From the NCBI RefSeq assembly GCF_026627255.1, contig NZ_JAPNLM010000020.1:77306-124728 (forward strand): a stretch of 47,423 nt of DNA, given 5' to 3'. The stretch comes from Streptomyces antarcticus (GTDB taxonomy: Bacteria > Actinomycetota > Actinomycetes > Streptomycetales > Streptomycetaceae). The notes beneath the pieces are model-generated. The model ran no database searches. It saw nothing but the letters and a program-made list of their open reading frames with translations, and was not told where the DNA came from. The position numbers were made by a program, and so were the translations under genes. Positions 42,620-47,423 of this stretch are shown here, in pieces (position 1 is the stretch's first letter; each line of letters starts with the position of its first letter).

Positions 42620-42799
42620 TTCCCGCACGCAGGGGACCGACACGGGGTAGTTTCCCTGGCACAATCCGTCGATTCCCGGGGTCCGGGACGGAGTTCGGGC
42701 ACTTCTCGAGTGCAAGCTGCTCGACCGGGCGATTCCCGGGACCTGCGGGACGGACGCCGCCGCCTGGGGCGCTTGCCCAGGCCCCCCGACGGGAATCGA

Positions 42800-44005
42800 T
42801 CGCCCTTGGCCATCACCACCAGGTCGAGGGCCGGGACCGTCTCGCAGTTCGGATGGCCCTCCCGCAGGACGACGTCGACCACCGGCCGAACCCGCGCCCA
42901 CACCGCCGCGGCCGCCGCCCGCGCCCGCTCCGCGAGTCGGTCGATGGTGTCGGCGCCGAACCCGCGGATCGCCGACTCCCGCCATCCCTCACGCAGCTCG
43001 GACAGCGACCGCAGCTCCTTGCGCTTCGGCGGGCGCGTCCGGTCGGCGGCCCGGCAGGCCAGCGCGTAGCTGGCCCGCTCCCCCGGCACATGCCCGTGCT
43101 CGGCTTCGTAGTCCGCCATGAGGACGGACAGCACTTCCTCGATCTGCTGGCGGCGGGTCGACTGCCAGCCGATGACCCGCTGGTCGATGCCCGCAATCTC
43201 CATGACGGGCCGGTGACCGGGCGTCACCTCGCGCGGCTCCCACGCCCACCCGAGCCGGGCGGACACCTCCTCCATGAAATAGAGGATGTAGAGGGTGTCG
43301 GCCGCGACGATGTGGGCCAGCGTCGAGTCCGCCGACAGGTTGCCCCACGTTCCCTTGTCGTCTGGCCGCCGGACACGGATCGACACCAGCGCATGATCAT
43401 GGAGAAGCGGCTTCGACTCCGCGGCTCTGGACTCGTAGTGCCGGAACACCACGACGATCAGCCCGTCCCGGATCGGCCTGGGCGTTTGCCGCCGCTCCCC
43501 CACCGGATCTGCGCGACCGACTCCCCCACCCACTTCAGCGTCTTCTACGGCGATGTCCTGGCAAAGCTCCAGCACCCGACGAACCCCGCAATCCATCAGC
43601 GCCCACGCGATGTGGGCCGTCGGCGGGGGCCTAAACACCAGGTGCATGCCGAGCCAGGGGACGCGCTCCTTGGCCTTGTCGGTCTTGGGTGAGCGGTTGT
43701 GCTCGATGGGTCTGCCCAGCACGGTCGCCCGCGTCGCCTGCGCCGGGCTCTTGCCGTCGGCCAGGCCGTCGCGCTCGATCCGGTTGGCGTCCGGCTGCCG
43801 GATCGTCCCGTACATCGGCTCCATCCGCCGTTGCGTCGCTGTCCCCCAGCAGTGAGCCCGACCGTGTGCAGGCTGCGCTCATCCACACCTCGCGCGGGAG
43901 CCCGGCCTTCTCCTGGGCGTCCTTCAACAGCTGGCGGGCCGGACGGCGGCCATCACCGAAGGCCACCCCGCGCATGTCGTACCGCCAGGCATGACGCCTC
44001 TGCAT
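42800..44005 (-). pseudogene. MobF/TrwC-type relaxase remnant, frameshifted
   Basis: Three reading frames joined together read as an actinobacterial relaxase: LLKDAQEKAGLPREVW (near 43900), then ERSLHTVGLTAG, then TATQRRMEPMYGTIRQPDANRI (near 43820) and onward through AHIAWALMDCGV, FRHYESRAAESK and LHDHALVSIRV to about 42820. At least two frameshifts lie near 43880 and 43850, and the homology stops abruptly, leaving no helicase part. Histidines of the metal site (LLHDHA) persist. It is a decayed transfer gene, which indicates a plasmid ancestry. Confidence 0.72.
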
Positions 44006-44046
44006 CTTCGCTTCACTGGGGGTTGGCTCTCCGTCAGCGAGACAGG

Positions 44047-44353
44047 GGGTCTGTCAAAAGAACGGCTCTGTCGCACATTCGGTGGTGACGGAGGGCGATG
44101 ATGTCGGCGAACAAACCCAGCGATCACAGAGTCGCAGGTCAGTACGTTGGAGCGGTTCGTTCTATGGAATCGGTGGCCGGCGCAGGGGCCGATGTGAGCC
44201 CGGCCTGCCGGTCCCCGCATCCCCACTGCAGCGCCGCCCGCTCGTGAAACACCGAGGGCGGAGCCCCATTCGCACTCTCTGCTACTGACGGCGCCCGATG
44301 CTCACGATCCGTCACCACCGAATGTGCGACAGAGCCGAAAACTTTACAGACCC
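44047..44353. mobile_element. MITE-like element with 29-bp perfect inverted repeats
   Basis: A perfect 29-bp inverted repeat (44064-44092 and 44308-44336) begins GGCTCTGTCGCACATTCGG. Outside it, 8 unmatched bases and then GGGTCTGT (44047-44054 and 44346-44353) match again. The interior is only about 215 bp and has no transposase. It looks like a non-autonomous element inserted beside the relaxase remnant. No clear target duplication is visible. Confidence 0.65.
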
Positions 44354-45321
44354 GCGCCCGGAGCGCTTGCAGGTGAAGCAGTCCAGGCTGAGTTCGAGCT
44401 TCTTGTGCCACTGCAGGTTGTGGAACTGCTCGCTCTGGCGCTGGCCTGTTGGTTCGGCGGTGATCTCAATGGTCCGCAGCACCGCACGATCGTCCCGGAG
44501 GGACGGAACGCAGGGACAGCCCTGGGAGGGCTCGCTGGTCGAGGACGGCTGCTTCGATCCGTATGGGGGTCTGCATGAGTTCGGTGACGAGCCAGGACCG
44601 AACCGTGCCCAAGTGTTCTGTGTCAGCGAACCTTGAGTAATTGTCATCGATGTTCGCGGCGTAGGCCGGCCTACCTCCCTCAATCCGGCAATTCGTATAT
44701 CGGGGATGAAAAGCGACGCCGAGAGTGGGCTCTTCAGTCGACGAACTCGACACCCCCGGTATGAATCGACCGAGGGTCACCCATCAGTCTTGCAGACGGC
44801 CCTTGGTGGCGTTTTCGACTGCGGAGCCAGCCTTCGGTACTGGAAATGGGTGTCTGGGCGCGGAAGGAAGGGCAGTTCGGGGGCCGCTCCTCTCCTGTGG
44901 AGCCGTCCCGCCGACCCGCGGGATCCCTCGCTGGGCAAGCCTTAACCTCGGCCCTTCGAGCGCTGGGCAAGCCTTCGGGCAAACCGTCCTGAGGATGGGG
45001 GCGGAGGCTTCCACCATCCGGTGGGAGGCGGACAGGTGAACCACCCAAAAATCTTCTGCCCCAGCCGTCATGCCTAGTCCTCAAACCTCGTTCCCGCCAG
45101 CCATGACGGCTATATGGACTGACAGCCCGGCGTGCACAGACAAGACCGGACCACGGCACCAGTTGCCCAGACATGACTGGGACGCCACGGCAGTTGCCTG
45201 GAGAGGAGCGGGGAGTGCCCAGACTCCACGAGGACAGGACAACAGGCAATCGGCGACAGATCGGGCAAAATGCGAGTGTATGGCCGGTGCCGCAGCTATC
45301 AAAGCGAGTAAGGTAACCGTC
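44354..45321. other. Non-coding region upstream of parA2
   Basis: I find no reliable gene. A short minus-strand frame (44466-44780) has plausible-looking segments but lacks a ribosome-binding site and known homology. A 15-bp direct repeat lies at 44929-44975, and CAGTTGCC occurs twice around 45159 and 45190, beside the dyad CCCAG-CTGGG, possibly a parA2 operator. Confidence 0.4.
44929..44975. repeat. 15-bp direct repeat
   Basis: CGCTGGGCAAGCCTT occurs at 44929-44943 and 44961-44975, with a 32-bp period. Its role is unknown. Confidence 0.5.
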
Positions 45322-46470
45322 ATGACCGCCCCATACGACCCGTCCGACAGGGAAAAGGTAGTCGCTAAGCTGCCTCTGGCCCTGCGTCAGGAACTCAAAG
45401 TTCGCGCAGCTCAGCTGAGCGTGGACATCCAAGATGCCGTCACTGAAGGTATCCACGCATGGCGCCAGGCCGCCGAGCCTGCCCCCGTGGACACTTCAGG
45501 TGGCTCGTCCTTCGCGACCTACCTGCCCGCTGGGCTGTATGACGATTTCAAGAAGGACTGCAAGTCCCGCTCCGTCGCCTACAACCAGGGTCTCGCCCAG
45601 GCGATCCGTCTCTGGCTGGACACCCACACGATGCCCAAGCTGGTACGTCCGGCTCAATGCCGCCGGTTCGTGGTGTGCAACCAGAAGGGGGGCGTTGGCA
45701 AGAGCGCGGTCAGCGCCGGCCTCTCCCAGGCCCTCGCCGAGGCGGGGGCACGCGTTTGCGTCATCGACTTCGACCCCCAGGGCCATTTGACCAAGCACCT
45801 CGGCCAAACCCACCTGGGAATCAAGGAAGCAAGCCTCGCGAAGCACATGCTGGGCGAAGCGGACGGCAGTGTCCGCGACCTTCTCATCCCCATTGAATAC
45901 GACGCGTTCATGGGCAGGCTCTTCCTGCTCCCCGCATGCAAGGACGCCTTCCTGCTCGACGCCAAACTCGCCACCACCCGCAACGTGCGCGTCAAGGAGA
46001 CCGCGCTGGAGAAGGCCGTCGAGGAGCTCGAGAAGGACTTCGACTACATCGTCGTCGACTGTCCGCCCAGTCTCGGATACACCATGGACACCGCGCTCTA
46101 CCTCGCGCGCACCCGAGACGGCGAGGACTCACAGGCTTCAGGCCTCGTTGTCGTGGTCCAGGCCGAGGACACCTCTGCCGACGCCTACGATCTCCTCCTC
46201 GAACAGATCGAGGACATGGAAGACGACCTTGAGGTCGCAGTCACACAACTCGGCTTCGTGGTCAACCTCTACGACGCCCGCAAGGGCTACATCGCCACCT
46301 CCTCACTCGACTCGTGGCAGGAGTTCAGTGACCCGCCCGTCCTCGTTGTCATCCCCGACGTCAAGGAACAGCGCGAGGCGGTGCGTCTCAAGCGCCCGCT
46401 GCTTGACTACGCTCCCGACGGCGAGCAGGCCATCGCCATGCGCAACCTGAAGAAAGCACTGACGAAGTGA
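45322..46470 (+). CDS. parA: ParA-family ATPase (second locus)
   Basis: The 382-aa protein is clearly paralogous to ParA1, with two N-terminal RHH-like modules (KLPLALRQELKVRAAQLSV and YLPAGLYDDFKKDCKSRSV), Walker A KGGVGKSA (Thr-Thr replaced by Ser-Ala), IDFDPQGHLTKH and IVVDCPPSLG. I set the start at the ATG at 45322, which aligns with ParA1; the frame is open to 45070, but that part is not similar. Its stop overlaps parB2 (GTGA). It provides a second, probably independent, segregation system. Confidence 0.9.
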   Translation: MTAPYDPSDREKVVAKLPLALRQELKVRAAQLSVDIQDAVTEGIHAWRQAAEPAPVDTSGGSSFATYLPAGLYDDFKKDCKSRSVAYNQGLAQAIRLWLDTHTMPKLVRPAQCRRFVVCNQKGGVGKSAVSAGLSQALAEAGARVCVIDFDPQGHLTKHLGQTHLGIKEASLAKHMLGEADGSVRDLLIPIEYDAFMGRLFLLPACKDAFLLDAKLATTRNVRVKETALEKAVEELEKDFDYIVVDCPPSLGYTMDTALYLARTRDGEDSQASGLVVVVQAEDTSADAYDLLLEQIEDMEDDLEVAVTQLGFVVNLYDARKGYIATSSLDSWQEFSDPPVLVVIPDVKEQREAVRLKRPLLDYAPDGEQAIAMRNLKKALTK

Positions 46471-47423
46471 GCAAGAAGGACCTCCTGGGCAGCGGCGCCT
46501 CTTTCTCCAGCGCGCGCCGGCCAAGCGAACGCAGCGAACGAGGACGGGCCAAGGCACTGGCCCAGGGAGACATCCCCTCCTACGAGCTCGTCAAGCACCG
46601 ACTTGATGAGGTCGCCCCGACTCCTCTCAACCCCCGCCGGAACTTCGGCTCTGACGAGGACCTCACGCGGTTCGGCGAAGAGCTTCGCGGCGTGCAGCTC
46701 GCCGCGTGCGTCACCGTGTCCCGCCATGCGTATCTGGCGCTGTGGCCCGAACACGCGTCACTCATCGGCCCGGCCGAGTTCGTCCTCGTCAACGGTGAGC
46801 GCCGCTACCGCAGCGCCCGGCACGTGGGTCTCGAGAGCCTCGACTTCGTCGTGCGAGATGATCTGGCGAAGTCCCGAGAGGACTTCATCGACCACCTCCT
46901 GGCGGAGAACCTTGAGCGTGAGGACTTCGACGTCGTCGAGCGCGCCAGGGGCGTCGCTCAGCTTGTGGCCATCTGCGCTGAGGAGAAGGAATTCGGTTCA
47001 AAGTCGCGGGCGGCCGAACGACTGGGAAAGTCTCCGGCCTGGGTGACGCATCAGCTGGCCCTTCTTGCGCTTCCGGGTGAGATCCAGGCCATGCTCAGCT
47101 CAGGGGATCTGCCCGAGCGCGACGGCCGTGCCCTTGCCCGTGCACTCAAGGACGACCCCGACCTCTCCCCCGACCAGCTCCTTGCCCTCCTGAAATCTTC
47201 CAAGGAACAGGAGGCACAGACGAAGGAGGAGCAACAGGCGATCCTTCGCGCAGCTGCCGACCCTACGGAAGAACCCCTCCCCCAGGCTCCTGTCATCCTG
47301 CCGTCCCCCTCCCCCGGCCTGGATCAACCAGCGACCGTCACGCGGGATCCTTTGACCGCGGTAAAAGGATCCAGCGTTCCGTCCGCCCCCCTGGAGACGC
47401 AGCCGGCCGGTCGCCCTCCAGTA
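46467..47423 (+). CDS. parB: ParB-family partition protein (second locus, 3' end cut)
   Basis: At least 319 aa are present, and the gene runs off the window. A ParB/Srx domain (FVLVNGERRYRSARHVG, then LAENLEREDFDVVERARGVAQL) and an HTH (SRAAERLGKSPAWVTHQLALLAL) are followed by a charged, Pro-rich linker. The GTG at 46467 overlaps the parA2 stop. Unlike ParB1 it has the standard GERRYR motif. A near-perfect palindrome lies near its visible end. Confidence 0.9.
   Translation, partial: MSKKDLLGSGASFSSARRPSERSERGRAKALAQGDIPSYELVKHRLDEVAPTPLNPRRNFGSDEDLTRFGEELRGVQLAACVTVSRHAYLALWPEHASLIGPAEFVLVNGERRYRSARHVGLESLDFVVRDDLAKSREDFIDHLLAENLEREDFDVVERARGVAQLVAICAEEKEFGSKSRAAERLGKSPAWVTHQLALLALPGEIQAMLSSGDLPERDGRALARALKDDPDLSPDQLLALLKSSKEQEAQTKEEQQAILRAAADPTEEPLPQAPVILPSPSPGLDQPATVTRDPLTAVKGSSVPSAPLETQPAGRPPV
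47345..47372. promoter_or_regulatory. 28-bp near-palindrome inside parB2, candidate parS
   Basis: The outer arms GGATCCTTT/AAAGGATCC and the centre ACCGCGGT match at 26 of 28 positions. It lies in the linker-coding part of parB2, as the duplicated dyad does in parB1. Further copies may follow beyond the window. Confidence 0.45.

Noticed and set aside
42562..42799. 3' continuation of the relaxase frame
   Set aside because: The predicted tail is Arg/Pro/Ser-rich and unlike relaxases. Homology ends near 42820.
44466..44780. Minus-strand frame of 104 aa upstream of parA2
   Set aside because: It has no ribosome-binding site, no recognised motif and no neighbour context. Nearby frames also look partly coding, so it could be an eroded gene, but I cannot support one.
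45070..45321. 84-residue N-terminal extension of ParA2
   Set aside because: It has no similarity to ParA1, and the ATG at 45322 aligns with the ParA1 start.

Overview
The window reads as high-GC actinobacterial DNA, very probably Streptomyces. It has GC-rich third positions, GTG and TTG starts, 4-nt GTGA/ATGA gene overlaps, a gamma-butyrolactone (AfsA/ArpA-type) signalling locus and Streptomyces-plasmid-type ParA/ParB proteins. Two partition operons, winged-helix plasmid genes, a decayed relaxase and arrays of palindromes on the right side suggest that it comes from a large, perhaps linear, plasmid or a plasmid-derived chromosome arm.

Positions 1-33600 hold most or all of an enediyne biosynthetic region. 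The core is one tightly coupled minus-strand operon (27768 down to 14315). It encodes two DUF1702/UnbL paralogues, the FG-GAP/ASPIC protein UnbV, the membrane protein UnbU, the iterative enediyne polyketide synthase PKSE (KS-AT-ACP-KR-DH-PPTase, 1978 aa), the hot-dog thioesterase TEBC, a flavin reductase and a cytochrome P450. Upstream in coordinate order (1-12011) lie tailoring and accessory genes: a membrane acyltransferase, an epoxide hydrolase, an FAD monooxygenase, an SgcJ-like NTF2 protein, a berberine-bridge-type oxidase, a prephenate dehydrogenase, a TIGR03084-type protein, an AhpD-like protein, and a GMC oxidoreductase with a small DUF5987-like partner. No apoprotein or glycosyltransferase gene is visible, so the class of enediyne cannot be settled from this window.

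Regulation appears layered. A StrR-type activator and an AraC-type regulator sit between the tailoring block and the PKS operon (12290-14237). An HxlR regulator, a transposase-like DDE protein, two TetR/ArpA-type receptors, an SDR and an AfsA homologue lie upstream of the PKS operon (27931-33601). A similar A-tract element with a GGRCGTTC core occurs in front of the StrR-type gene, the transposase-like gene and the receptor/afsA divergent promoter. This suggests one butyrolactone-receptor regulon.

Positions 33832-47423 are plasmid maintenance. They contain a winged-helix/zinc-finger protein with an internal iteron-like repeat, a DUF6008-like membrane protein, parA1-parB1, an isolated P450, about 1.2 kb of non-coding DNA with several repeats and palindromes, a two-gene winged-helix (replication-like) operon, a frameshifted MobF relaxase remnant, a 29-bp-inverted-repeat MITE-like element, and a second paralogous parA2-parB2 pair that runs off the end. 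Both parB genes carry short palindromes inside their coding sequence that could be parS centromeres.
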